Source: an uncultured Blautia sp. (GTDB lineage Bacteria; Bacillota; Clostridia; Lachnospirales; Lachnospiraceae). Taken from it: a stretch of 15,344 nucleotides of DNA. Location: contig CAMOXX010000040.1 in the NCBI GenBank assembly GCA_946629475.1, positions 1 to 15,344 on the forward strand, given 5' to 3'. Of the stretch, positions 6,212-13,628 are shown one piece after another (position 1 is the stretch's first letter; every line of letters begins with the position of its first letter). Under the pieces are notes generated by a model. That model made no database searches, was not told the origin of the DNA, and worked only from the letters and a program-made list of their open reading frames with translations. The position numbers and the translations under genes were made by a program.

Positions 6212-7690
6212 ATGCAGGGCAGACCGAACAGAAGGGACAGGGCAAAGATTATTCTGATTGCTCTGATTTCGGTTTTTCTGGCCGTACTGGCGGGCGGCGG
6301 GGTTTTTCTGAAAATCATGCATGACAAAGATACATTCTTTGCGGAAACCACGATAAACGGATATATGGTTGACGGGATGATGCCGGATGAGGTGTACGGG
6401 ATGCTCCTCGACAAGTATCAGAGCGCAGCCGTTGAGATTGATGAGGACGGACGGATTGAAGCGCAGGGATCCCTTGCGGATTTCGGGTATTCGATCGATG
6501 AGGAGGCGCTCAAGAGACTTCTGCAGAAAGCGAAGGACAGCCAGCGCAGCACGTTCCCTGCTTTGTTTCAGAGCCTGCTGGTGGGCAATGCCTTTGTAGT
6601 TCAGGTACCGTTTACCGTTGATGATCAGAAGCTTACCCAAGCGGCTTCGCGCGCGAATCTTGCTGATGCAAGGTTTTCAAGCGAGGATGCGTATCTGAAT
6701 TATGACGAGGGGAGTAAAACCTACAGTATTATTCCGGAGATTTACGGCAATGATTTTGCTGATGAATCCCTTAAAACTCTGGTACAGTCCGGAATTGACA
6801 GATTTACAACGGAGAAACAGGCCGGAACGATTGTAAAGGTGGATATCCCAAAGGACATCTATTATCTGCCGGCAGTGCTCTCATCGGATCCGGGGCTGGT
6901 GGAAAAAAACACGGTTTATAATCAGTTCTGCCGCTCGGAAGTCATCTACCAGTTCGGCAGCCAGACCGTCACCCTGGGATGGGATACCGTAAAGGACTGG
7001 GTTCTTATAATGAACGGACAGGGGCTCATCGATGAGGACAGGGTTCTGGAGTATGTGCAGAATCTCGAAGCCGAGTACAATACAAGATACCATACCAGGA
7101 CGTTCCATACCTCGTACGGGACGGACATTCAGTTTCCGGATTCTCTGAATGAGTATGGCTATACGATCAATGAGGAGGCCGAGCTGAGCCGCCTTGTGGA
7201 GGATCTGTACAGCAACAGTACCGTGACCCGCGAACCGGTGTATTATTCGGTTGTCGGGGAATATGAAAATCCTGTATATTTCCAGAGGGAAGGAAAGGAT
7301 GACCTGGCGGGCACATATGTCGAGGTAAACCTTTCGGCCCAGCACCTGTGGTTTTACAAGTACGGCAGCCTGATCGTGGAGTCGGATGTTGTATCCGGAT
7401 GCGTGGCCCGGGGAACTGAGACGCAGACAGGCGTTTTCCCGCTGGCCTACAAGGAGAGCCCATCGGTTCTGACAGGCGGGAATGCCGAGGGCGGGTACAG
7501 CACGCCGGTGCAGTACTGGATGCCGTTTTATGAAGGGCAGGGCCTGCATGATGCCAACTGGAGAGACGCGTTCGGCGGCTCAATCTATATGAGCAACGGT
7601 TCGCACGGATGTGTCAATCTTCCGCCTGCGGTTGCCGGAGCGATTTACAGTGAGATCGAGCCTGGCATGGCGATCGTGATCTACAAGTGA
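6212..7690 (+). CDS. Membrane-anchored L,D-transpeptidase (YkuD) with N-terminal peptidoglycan-binding region
   Basis: Cell-wall enzyme expected to form 3-3 peptidoglycan cross-links or attach partners to the wall through a catalytic cysteine. The 492-residue protein has a short basic cytoplasmic tail (1-11) and one membrane helix (about 12-35, IILIALISVFLAVLAGGGVF). An extracellular region of about 45-360 looks like the putative peptidoglycan-binding domain 4 often fused to these enzymes (TTINGYMVDGMMPDEV). The YkuD domain runs from about 366 to 492, starting VEVNLSAQHLWFYKYG and ending with the catalytic signature SNGSHGCVNLPPAVA, with S464, H465 and C467. The partner histidine lies in GLHDANW, about 20 residues earlier. 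AAGGAGGG lies 11 bases before the ATG. The helix has no lipobox or clear cleavage site, so it is probably a type II membrane protein. The next gene is also envelope-related. Confidence 0.9.
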   Translation: MQGRPNRRDRAKIILIALISVFLAVLAGGGVFLKIMHDKDTFFAETTINGYMVDGMMPDEVYGMLLDKYQSAAVEIDEDGRIEAQGSLADFGYSIDEEALKRLLQKAKDSQRSTFPALFQSLLVGNAFVVQVPFTVDDQKLTQAASRANLADARFSSEDAYLNYDEGSKTYSIIPEIYGNDFADESLKTLVQSGIDRFTTEKQAGTIVKVDIPKDIYYLPAVLSSDPGLVEKNTVYNQFCRSEVIYQFGSQTVTLGWDTVKDWVLIMNGQGLIDEDRVLEYVQNLEAEYNTRYHTRTFHTSYGTDIQFPDSLNEYGYTINEEAELSRLVEDLYSNSTVTREPVYYSVVGEYENPVYFQREGKDDLAGTYVEVNLSAQHLWFYKYGSLIVESDVVSGCVARGTETQTGVFPLAYKESPSVLTGGNAEGGYSTPVQYWMPFYEGQGLHDANWRDAFGGSIYMSNGSHGCVNLPPAVAGAIYSEIEPGMAIVIYK

Positions 7691-7694
7691 CGCG

Positions 7695-7730
7695 GCTGCT
7701 CCCGGGCAGCATAAGTCCGGGTTTTCCGGA
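7695..7730 (+). terminator. Pair of small hairpins after the transpeptidase gene
   Basis: Two short stems follow the stop codon: GCTGC/GCAGC (7695-7699 with 7706-7710) and TCCGG/CCGGA (7716-7720 with 7726-7730). Neither is followed by a convincing U-run, so termination here is doubtful. The rest of the gap up to 7837 shows only the GGAGG of the next gene; I could not identify a promoter with confidence. Confidence 0.25.
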
Positions 7731-7837
7731 ACAGTATCTGTTCAGTACTTTTACAGGTACACACAAACATCTGGTCAGCACAGCGGACAGAAAGGGCTCT
7801 GTTCTCTGATGGTGAAAATACAAAGGAGGAAATGAAT

Positions 7838-8893
7838 ATGAAACTTGCAAAACTGACGGCACTTTTAGCGGCAGCCGTGATGGTCAGCGTACCGGTAATG
7901 GCAGAGGAAGCAGCTCCGGCTGACGGCGCGGCAGTATCCGCTGAGGCGGTACAGGGCGACGGAACTTATATCAGCGAGCTTACAGGTGAGCCGATCTCCG
8001 CTGAGCTTCAGCACCAGAGACCGATCGCGGTCATGGTAGACAACGAATCGATCGCTTATCCGCACTACGGAGTCGCAGAGGGTGATGTTGTTTACGAAAT
8101 GATGAATTCCACCGCGAACGGCCGGATCACAAGACTGATGGTTCTCCTGAAGGACTGGGGCAAGGTACAGCAGATGGGCTCCATCCGAAGCGTACGCCCG
8201 ACCAATATTATGCTTGCTGCTGAGTGGAACGCGGTCATCTGCCATGACGGCGGCCCGTTCTATGTCGATGAGTATTTTGCGAAGGACTACGGCAAGGATC
8301 ATTTTTCCGGAACCTTCTCACGTGTTGAGAATGGAAAGTCCATGGAATTTACCGAGTATATTCTGGCCGGCGATCTGGACAGCAACTTCAACAACTCCGG
8401 AATCAGCAGAACCTACACCAATCCGGCTGCCGAGAATCCGCATTTCAACTTTGTTCCCTACGGACAGAAGGTTGACCTTGCATCCACAGGCACCGCGATC
8501 CCGGCAAACCAGGTTGTTCTGCCGATGGAGCACACCAATTCGACTCTGACCTATAATGCTTCAACCGGTACCTATGATCTGTCCTGCTACGGCAATCTTC
8601 ATGTGGACGCCGAGGACAATCAGACAGCAACCTTTAAGAACGTGATCATCCAGGACTGCAGCTTTACCGAGTACGATGAGAACGGATACATGGTTTACAA
8701 TGTTGTACAGATGGGCCAGCCGGGCTACTATCTGACCGAAGGCCAGGCCATCCCGATCGTGTGGACAAAGCAGACAGAGGACGGCGTGACCAAGTACTTT
8801 GATAAGAACGGCAATCCGCTGACCATCAACACCGGAAAGACTTACATCACTCTGGTTCCGGCTGATTCATGGGGAAGCATGGTAATCAGCTGA
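7838..8893 (+). CDS. Secreted DUF3048 (YerB-like) protein
   Basis: The protein has 351 residues. A clear Sec signal peptide (MKLAKLTALLAAAVMVSVPV then MA, likely cut after VMA before EEAAPA) leads into an acidic linker. The DUF3048 N-terminal domain follows (RPIAVMVDNESIAYPHYGVA, VVYEMMNSTANGRITRLMVL, SIRSVRPTNIMLAAEW, ICHDGGP), then a C-terminal DUF3048 half (about 210-345) with the QTEDGVTKYFDKNGNPL and GKTYITLVPAD segments. The Bacillus relative YerB is a lipoprotein. This one lacks a lipobox cysteine, so it is probably released or held by partners. The molecular function of the family is not established; an envelope role is only suggested by the transpeptidase upstream. ATGs at 7832 and 7838 share the frame. 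I chose 7838, because GGAGG then sits eight bases away rather than two. Confidence 0.88.
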   Translation: MKLAKLTALLAAAVMVSVPVMAEEAAPADGAAVSAEAVQGDGTYISELTGEPISAELQHQRPIAVMVDNESIAYPHYGVAEGDVVYEMMNSTANGRITRLMVLLKDWGKVQQMGSIRSVRPTNIMLAAEWNAVICHDGGPFYVDEYFAKDYGKDHFSGTFSRVENGKSMEFTEYILAGDLDSNFNNSGISRTYTNPAAENPHFNFVPYGQKVDLASTGTAIPANQVVLPMEHTNSTLTYNASTGTYDLSCYGNLHVDAEDNQTATFKNVIIQDCSFTEYDENGYMVYNVVQMGQPGYYLTEGQAIPIVWTKQTEDGVTKYFDKNGNPLTINTGKTYITLVPADSWGSMVIS

Positions 8894-8918
8894 TCAAAAT
8901 CGAATAGGGCAATACAAA

Positions 8919-8952
8919 AAAGGGGACGGTTCGTTAAGGAGCCGTCCCCTTT
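8919..8952. terminator. Bidirectional intrinsic terminator between convergent genes
   Basis: A 14-bp stem (8919-8932 with 8939-8952, one U-G wobble) closes a six-base loop. On the minus strand it is followed by TTTTTTGT and begins three bases past the stop of the threonine-synthase-like gene, so it is a strong end for that operon. In the plus direction the tail is only a short U-run, so it is probably a weaker terminator for the DUF3048 gene. Confidence 0.85.
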
Positions 8953-8955
8953 AAG

Positions 8956-10179
8956 TTACAGATATTTTTCCAGATCGTCCATCTCCGGGCGGATATGCAC
9001 GGGCTCTCCGGCGGAGCGGATCGCGTTCGCGGTATCCTTCAGGCCGTTGCCTGTGACGATGGTCACGACGGACGAATTCTTTTCGATCAGCCCCGTCTCT
9101 ACCGCTTTTTTGACTCCGGCAGTGGCGGCGGCTCCGGCAGGTTCCGCGAAGACACCGGATGAAGCGCCTAAAAGGCGCATCGCGGCAAGAATCTCGTCGT
9201 CACTCACATTGACGGTGATGCCATGGGAATCATGGATGGCCCGGAGGGCTTTGACAGGATTCCGGGGAACGCCGACGGCGATGGAATCAGCCAGGGTGTT
9301 TTCCTCCTGGGGCACCCAGTCCATGGTGCCGGCGGCAGCGGCCGTGTTGATCGGGCAGCAGCCGGACGCCTGTACGCTGATGATCCGCGGGATTTTCGGG
9401 ATCAGACCGGCGCAGAACAGATCCTTGAACCCTTTGTAGACGCCGCCTATAGTACAGCCGTCCCCGACGGAGACTGCCACGTAGTCCGGCATCTGAAAGC
9501 CGAGCTGCTCGGCGATTTCCAGAGATACGGTCTTTTTTCCTTCCATCAGGTAAGGGTTGATCGCCGCGTTCCGGTTGTACCATCCCCACCTGTCAATTGC
9601 CTCCGCAGAGATGCGGAAGGTATCTTCGTAGCTCCCATCCACGAGGAACACCTTCGCGCCGAACATCATGAGCTGTGCGACCTTGCCCTTCGGAGCGCGT
9701 GCCGGAACGAAAATGCAGGCGTGAAGGCCTGCGGCGGCCGCATTCCCCGCTAGGGAGCTGGCGGCGTTTCCGGTGGAGGAGCAGGCGATGGTATCCTTGC
9801 CGGCTTCCTCCGCTTTGACGACGGCCATGGCGGAAGCCCTGTCCTTCAGGGAGGCGGTAGGGTTCTGCCCGTCATCCTTGATCCACAGATCCCTGATACC
9901 GAGTATTTTTCCCAGGGCCTCGGCTTTGTAGAGAGGGGAACACCCGACTCTCAGCCGCGGCCTTTTTCCGATTCCTATTACGGGGAGAAACTCCATGTAA
10001 CGCCACATGGTGCGTTCCTCCCTGCTGGCGAGCGGCTTTTCCGCCAGCTGTTTTTTGATGTAGTCGTAATCATATTCGATGTCGAGAATACCGCCGCATT
10101 CAGGGCAGACGGTTGTTTCGGGCTCCGCTGGAAAGTTTTTTCCGCAGAGGGTACATCTGGCTCCTGTGACATTTTTCAT
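8956..10179 (-). CDS. Threonine synthase-like fold-type II PLP enzyme with N-terminal zinc ribbon
   Basis: The protein has 407 residues. It begins with a CxxC...CxxC zinc ribbon (C9, C12, C25, C28), as in many archaeal and plant-type threonine synthases. A PALP-fold domain follows. The PLP lysine is K112 in NPTASLKDRASA, the phosphate- and substrate-binding loop is CSSTGNAASSLAG (133-145), and a GDGCTIGGVYKG loop lies near 240. By family it would convert O-phosphohomoserine to threonine. However, no homoserine kinase or dehydrogenase is nearby, the usual GSFKDR is ASLKDR here, and it is the third gene behind adenine deaminase and another PLP enzyme. A lyase or aminoacrylate-type reaction in purine-linked nitrogen metabolism is therefore an alternative. 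GGAGG stands seven bases before the ATG. The gap to the upstream gene is 20 bases and the downstream hairpin ends the operon. Confidence 0.8.
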   Translation of the reverse strand: MKNVTGARCTLCGKNFPAEPETTVCPECGGILDIEYDYDYIKKQLAEKPLASREERTMWRYMEFLPVIGIGKRPRLRVGCSPLYKAEALGKILGIRDLWIKDDGQNPTASLKDRASAMAVVKAEEAGKDTIACSSTGNAASSLAGNAAAAGLHACIFVPARAPKGKVAQLMMFGAKVFLVDGSYEDTFRISAEAIDRWGWYNRNAAINPYLMEGKKTVSLEIAEQLGFQMPDYVAVSVGDGCTIGGVYKGFKDLFCAGLIPKIPRIISVQASGCCPINTAAAAGTMDWVPQEENTLADSIAVGVPRNPVKALRAIHDSHGITVNVSDDEILAAMRLLGASSGVFAEPAGAAATAGVKKAVETGLIEKNSSVVTIVTGNGLKDTANAIRSAGEPVHIRPEMDDLEKYL

Positions 10180-10199
10180 GACAAACCTCCGGCTGTTTT

Positions 10200-11669
10200 T
10201 TACAGGGCTTTCAAAAGTCCTGTGTCCTCGTTGAATTCTTTGATCATCTCATCAATCCGGTCTGCATCGGCCTTGACGGAATCCCAGGTGTGCTCCTGGT
10301 CGTACCAGAGGGCATTCAGCTCCTCGGAGGTTTTTCCCTGCTGCTCCACCCAGGTGTAGTACTTCAGATTGTGCACACGTTTACGCTCCGGATACGTAAG
10401 CTCCAGCATATTGTCGGTCTTCTGTCCGAGAAGGTGGGAATGGAAATCTACTGCCGCCATCTCTCTTGAGTAGGGGCCGTCCTCGTCCTGCAGTTCCTTT
10501 ACGCGGGATGCGTACATGACAGAGGAGTCGGTCATCACGGAGGCGACGACGTCATGCTCGGTCAGCTCGTAGTATTTTGCCATCTTGACCGCGCACAGCA
10601 TGTTGGCGATGCCGGAGATGCCGAACAGCCCGAGCTGTGATACCGTCTCGGCGGGAACGCCGATGCTCAGCAGGTATTTCCGGCCTTCCGGCTCGTTGAA
10701 GAGGCGGAGGAGCTTCTGGGAATCTTCATCATCGATATCCACCACCATATCGGTGTTCTTCACGTTGTGGATCCAGGGCACATGCTTGTCGCCGATTCCT
10801 TCGATCCTGTGGGCGCCGAAGCCGTTTTCGAGGAGGGTCGGGCACTGAAGCGCCTCGCCGACTCCGAGCTTTGCCGCCGGGAACAGGTCCTTGAGACGGT
10901 CGCCCGAGGCCATGGTTCCTGCTGAGCCGGAGGTGAAAACGGCGCCGAACAGGCGGTCGCCCTCTTCTTTGATCAGGTCAAAGCTCTCGGCAATCGCGTT
11001 GCCGGTGACATGATAGTGCCACATGTAATTGCCCATCTCGGCAAACTGGTTGAAGATCATGCAGTCCGGTTCGGCTTCGAGCTCGTGGGTCTTGTCGAAG
11101 ATTTCCTTCACGTTGGACTCGGAACCGGGCGTCGCGATGATCTCACCGGCTACCGTCTTGAGCCAGTCAAAGCGCTCGCGGCTCATGCCCTGGGGCAGGA
11201 TTGCCACGGAATGGCATCCGAGCAGGCGGGAATTGAAGGCGCCGCCCCTGCAGTAGTTGCCCGTGGAGGGCCATACCGCCCTGTGATAGGACGAATCAAA
11301 CTGGCCGGTGACAAGCCGCGGGACCAGGCACCCGAAGGATGCGCCTACCTTGTGGCAGCCGGTCGGGAAGTATTTTCCGGCCATCAGAAGGATTTTGGCC
11401 TTCACACCCGTGAGGGAGGAGGGCAGTACAATAAAGTTGGGATTGCCGTAGAGGCCGCCGGTTTCCTTCTGCTCGTTTTTCCAGGTAATGCGGAAAAGAT
11501 TGAGGGGGTTGATGTCCCAGAGCCCGACGCCGGTCAGCTTTTCTTTGATCTTTTCGGGGATCAGGTCGGGATTTTTCATTTCCGCGATGGTTGGGATAAT
11601 GATATTCTGTTCTTTGGCCCTGGCGATATTGTGGGCCCGGCCGGTTTTGTTGACAGTCAGATTAATCAT
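10200..11669 (-). CDS. Cysteine synthase/TrpB-like fold-type II PLP enzyme, function unknown
   Basis: The protein has 489 residues, longer than cysteine synthases (about 310) or TrpB (about 400). The PALP fold is shown by the likely PLP lysine K107 in PTGCHKVGASFG, similar in placement to the HK of TrpB. The active-site loop is AVWPSTGNYCRGGAF (131-145), and a Gly/Ser-rich phosphate-cup candidate reads TSGSAGTMASGDRL at about 255-268. The extra length lies in an N-terminal segment (1-80) and a long, partly charged C-terminus (about 400-489) that may act as a lid or interface. The substrate cannot be named: a beta-elimination, ammonia-lyase or beta-replacement reaction would fit the fold. It lies 36 bases after adenine deaminase and 20 before the threonine-synthase-like gene, so all three are probably one transcript. 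AGGAGGT precedes the ATG closely, and no competing start is convincing. Confidence 0.78.
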   Translation of the reverse strand: MINLTVNKTGRAHNIARAKEQNIIIPTIAEMKNPDLIPEKIKEKLTGVGLWDINPLNLFRITWKNEQKETGGLYGNPNFIVLPSSLTGVKAKILLMAGKYFPTGCHKVGASFGCLVPRLVTGQFDSSYHRAVWPSTGNYCRGGAFNSRLLGCHSVAILPQGMSRERFDWLKTVAGEIIATPGSESNVKEIFDKTHELEAEPDCMIFNQFAEMGNYMWHYHVTGNAIAESFDLIKEEGDRLFGAVFTSGSAGTMASGDRLKDLFPAAKLGVGEALQCPTLLENGFGAHRIEGIGDKHVPWIHNVKNTDMVVDIDDEDSQKLLRLFNEPEGRKYLLSIGVPAETVSQLGLFGISGIANMLCAVKMAKYYELTEHDVVASVMTDSSVMYASRVKELQDEDGPYSREMAAVDFHSHLLGQKTDNMLELTYPERKRVHNLKYYTWVEQQGKTSEELNALWYDQEHTWDSVKADADRIDEMIKEFNEDTGLLKAL

Positions 11670-11705
11670 AGGATACCTCCTGTTGAAATGGTTTGGTTAC
11701 GGTTA

Positions 11706-13448
11706 TTATTCATCTATTTCGATGGGGACGAAGGAATTGGCTTCCACATCGAAAAGCCCCAGATCCGTGACTTTCAGTTTGGGGATCACGGGAAGGGACA
11801 TGAAGCACAGTGTCATGAACGGGTCAGGAATCTTAAGCGCTCCCATATTCGCTTTTACCGTGCCGATTATGGCGGCAAGCTCATCGGCCATGATCTCGCC
11901 TCTCAGATCGCCCATCAGGCCGCCGATTTCATGGCGCACCGAGAAGAGGACAATTCCTTCCTTCACGCAGGTCATGCCTCCTCCGATTTCGGTGAGAGTC
12001 TCTACCGCCAGCGCCATGTCGGCATCGTTGTCGCCGGCGACGATCAGATTGTGGGAGTCGTGCGCGATTGTCGTCGCGATGGCCCCGTCCCGGATTCCGA
12101 AGCCATGGATCAGTGCAAGACCGACGTTCCCGGTTGCGTGATGGCGCTCCACGACTGCAATTTTGATGATGTCCTCCTCGTTCCGCTGCCAGAAGCCGTC
12201 CTGATCGATCGATACATACGCATCGGAAGCTGCCGTCACTACGGATCCCGGGATGAGGTCGATCACCCTGACATGCCGGCTTTTCAGCGGAAGTTTCAGT
12301 TTTTCAGCACTGAAGCTGCCGATATTGACGGTTCCCATGACTCTGTCCGTCGGGACATGGATCTTTTTCGGTAAAAATACTCCGTCTGAGGCGGTATGTT
12401 CTCCGAAGGTGTACACGTCCTTTACGACGAAATCCTTGTCCAGGGAGGAGAGGAGAAGAAAATCGGCCCTCCTTCCCGGGGTAATAGCGCCCCTGTCACT
12501 CAGCCGGAAGCATTCCGCGGTGTTGATCGTAGCCATGCAGATGGCATCGAACGGGTCGACACCGGCCCCGATGGCAAGGCGGACATTGTTGTTGATATGG
12601 CCGATTTCGAGGATGGTCTTGGCGGCGCAGTCATCCGTGCACATGATGCAGCGGTTCTTGTTCCGGTCATTCACGCCCTCCAGAAGATTCAGGAGATCGT
12701 GACAGGCTGTTCCCTGCCTCAGCAGGACGTACATTCCACGGCGGATCCTTTCTTTCAGGTCTTCCCCGGAGGCGCATTCGTGATCGTTGGCAATGCCGGT
12801 GGCCGCATAGGCATCGAGACCGGACGGGCTGCCCAGATAATGGCCGTCGATAATTTTGCGGCGGGCCGGGGCAATCAGGAGCTTGTCGAGCACCTCGTCA
12901 TCTGCTGCGCACACTCCGACAAAATCCATCATTTCACCCAGACCAAGTACGCGGGGATGATCGATCCTCTTCTCAATGTCCTTCGCTTTCAGGACTGCTC
13001 CTGCGTTTTCAAAAGGAGTGCAGGGGACGCAGGAGGGGATCTGTAGAAAAACGGAGAGAGCGAGGCCTTCGGACGAATCCATCATATAGTCGAATCCTTC
13101 GAGTCCGCAGACGTTGACGATTTCATGAGGGTCTGCGATGACGGTGGTTGTTCCGCAGGGAACGACAAGACGGGCGTATTCCGCAGGAGTCACATGGGAA
13201 GACTCAATGTGGGCATGTCCGTCGATAAAGCCCGGGACCAGGAAGCATCCTCCGGCATCGACCACCTCGGCGGCTTCCGGCATCCCTTCCTTGCCGAAGC
13301 CGGCGATATAACCGTCCGAAATATAGAGGTCCGTATCCATGATTTCCTTGTTGAACACATCCATAATATGGCAGTTTGTGATGCGCAGATCCGCAGGAGC
13401 CCTGCCGGATGCAACGTCGATGAGGCGTTTTAACTGTTTCTTTTCCAT
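11706..13448 (-). CDS. ade: Adenine deaminase
   Basis: Metal-dependent amidohydrolase that turns adenine into hypoxanthine plus ammonia. The 580-residue length is that of the bacterial Ade/AdeC family. Visible landmarks are the metal-binding GFIDGHAHIESS (73-84, with H78, H80 and E82) and CGTTTVIADPHEIVNVCG (98-115). Further on come GHYLGSPSGL and NDHECAS in the centre, CIMCTDD, and IAHDSHNLIVAGDND in the C-terminal part. The start ATG (13446-13448) follows AGGAG by seven bases, and a promoter lies just upstream. It is first in a three-gene operon and back-to-back with guanine deaminase, so the locus handles both aminopurines; its product hypoxanthine can enter the xanthine dehydrogenase beginning at 15198. 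The roughly 50-base leader is too short for a purine riboswitch. Confidence 0.95.
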   Translation of the reverse strand: MEKKQLKRLIDVASGRAPADLRITNCHIMDVFNKEIMDTDLYISDGYIAGFGKEGMPEAAEVVDAGGCFLVPGFIDGHAHIESSHVTPAEYARLVVPCGTTTVIADPHEIVNVCGLEGFDYMMDSSEGLALSVFLQIPSCVPCTPFENAGAVLKAKDIEKRIDHPRVLGLGEMMDFVGVCAADDEVLDKLLIAPARRKIIDGHYLGSPSGLDAYAATGIANDHECASGEDLKERIRRGMYVLLRQGTACHDLLNLLEGVNDRNKNRCIMCTDDCAAKTILEIGHINNNVRLAIGAGVDPFDAICMATINTAECFRLSDRGAITPGRRADFLLLSSLDKDFVVKDVYTFGEHTASDGVFLPKKIHVPTDRVMGTVNIGSFSAEKLKLPLKSRHVRVIDLIPGSVVTAASDAYVSIDQDGFWQRNEEDIIKIAVVERHHATGNVGLALIHGFGIRDGAIATTIAHDSHNLIVAGDNDADMALAVETLTEIGGGMTCVKEGIVLFSVRHEIGGLMGDLRGEIMADELAAIIGTVKANMGALKIPDPFMTLCFMSLPVIPKLKVTDLGLFDVEANSFVPIEIDE

Positions 13449-13496
13449 AGCATTCTCCTGTCTGTAATAAATAACGCAGCATTAACATATGACTCT

Positions 13497-13525
13497 ATTT
13501 TAAACTGTAATTTTTAATAAGTAAA
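13497..13525 (-). promoter_or_regulatory. Promoter for the ade operon
   Basis: On the minus strand TTTACT (13520-13525), a 17-base spacer and TAAAAT (13497-13502) give a start about 40 bases before the ade ATG. The spacing is ideal and the hexamers moderate. Its -35 lies only 13 bases from the -35 of the divergent guaD promoter, so a single regulator could control both. Confidence 0.5.
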
Positions 13526-13538
13526 GAGGAAAGGACAA

Positions 13539-13567
13539 TTGATTACAGAAGACTGATGAGGTATAAT
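13539..13567 (+). promoter_or_regulatory. Promoter for guaD
   Basis: TTGATT (13539-13544), a 17-base spacer and a perfect TATAAT (13562-13567) give a start near 13574 and a 55-base leader. It is among the strongest promoter matches in the window. The leader shows no purine-riboswitch fold. Confidence 0.7.
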
Positions 13568-13628
13568 AAAAATAGCAGAAACAATTCAGGATTTCCCATT
13601 TGGAATACAGTAATAAGGGGGGATCGAC

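Noticed and set aside
11010..12374. A 454-residue plus-strand ORF antisense to the PLP and adenine deaminase genes
   Set aside because: It crosses two well-supported genes and their intergenic gap and has no recognisable motif; long antisense ORFs are common in GC-rich sequence.
13449..13628. Purine riboswitch controlling ade or guaD
   Set aside because: Predicted leaders are only about 45-55 bases and show no three-way-junction aptamer pattern.
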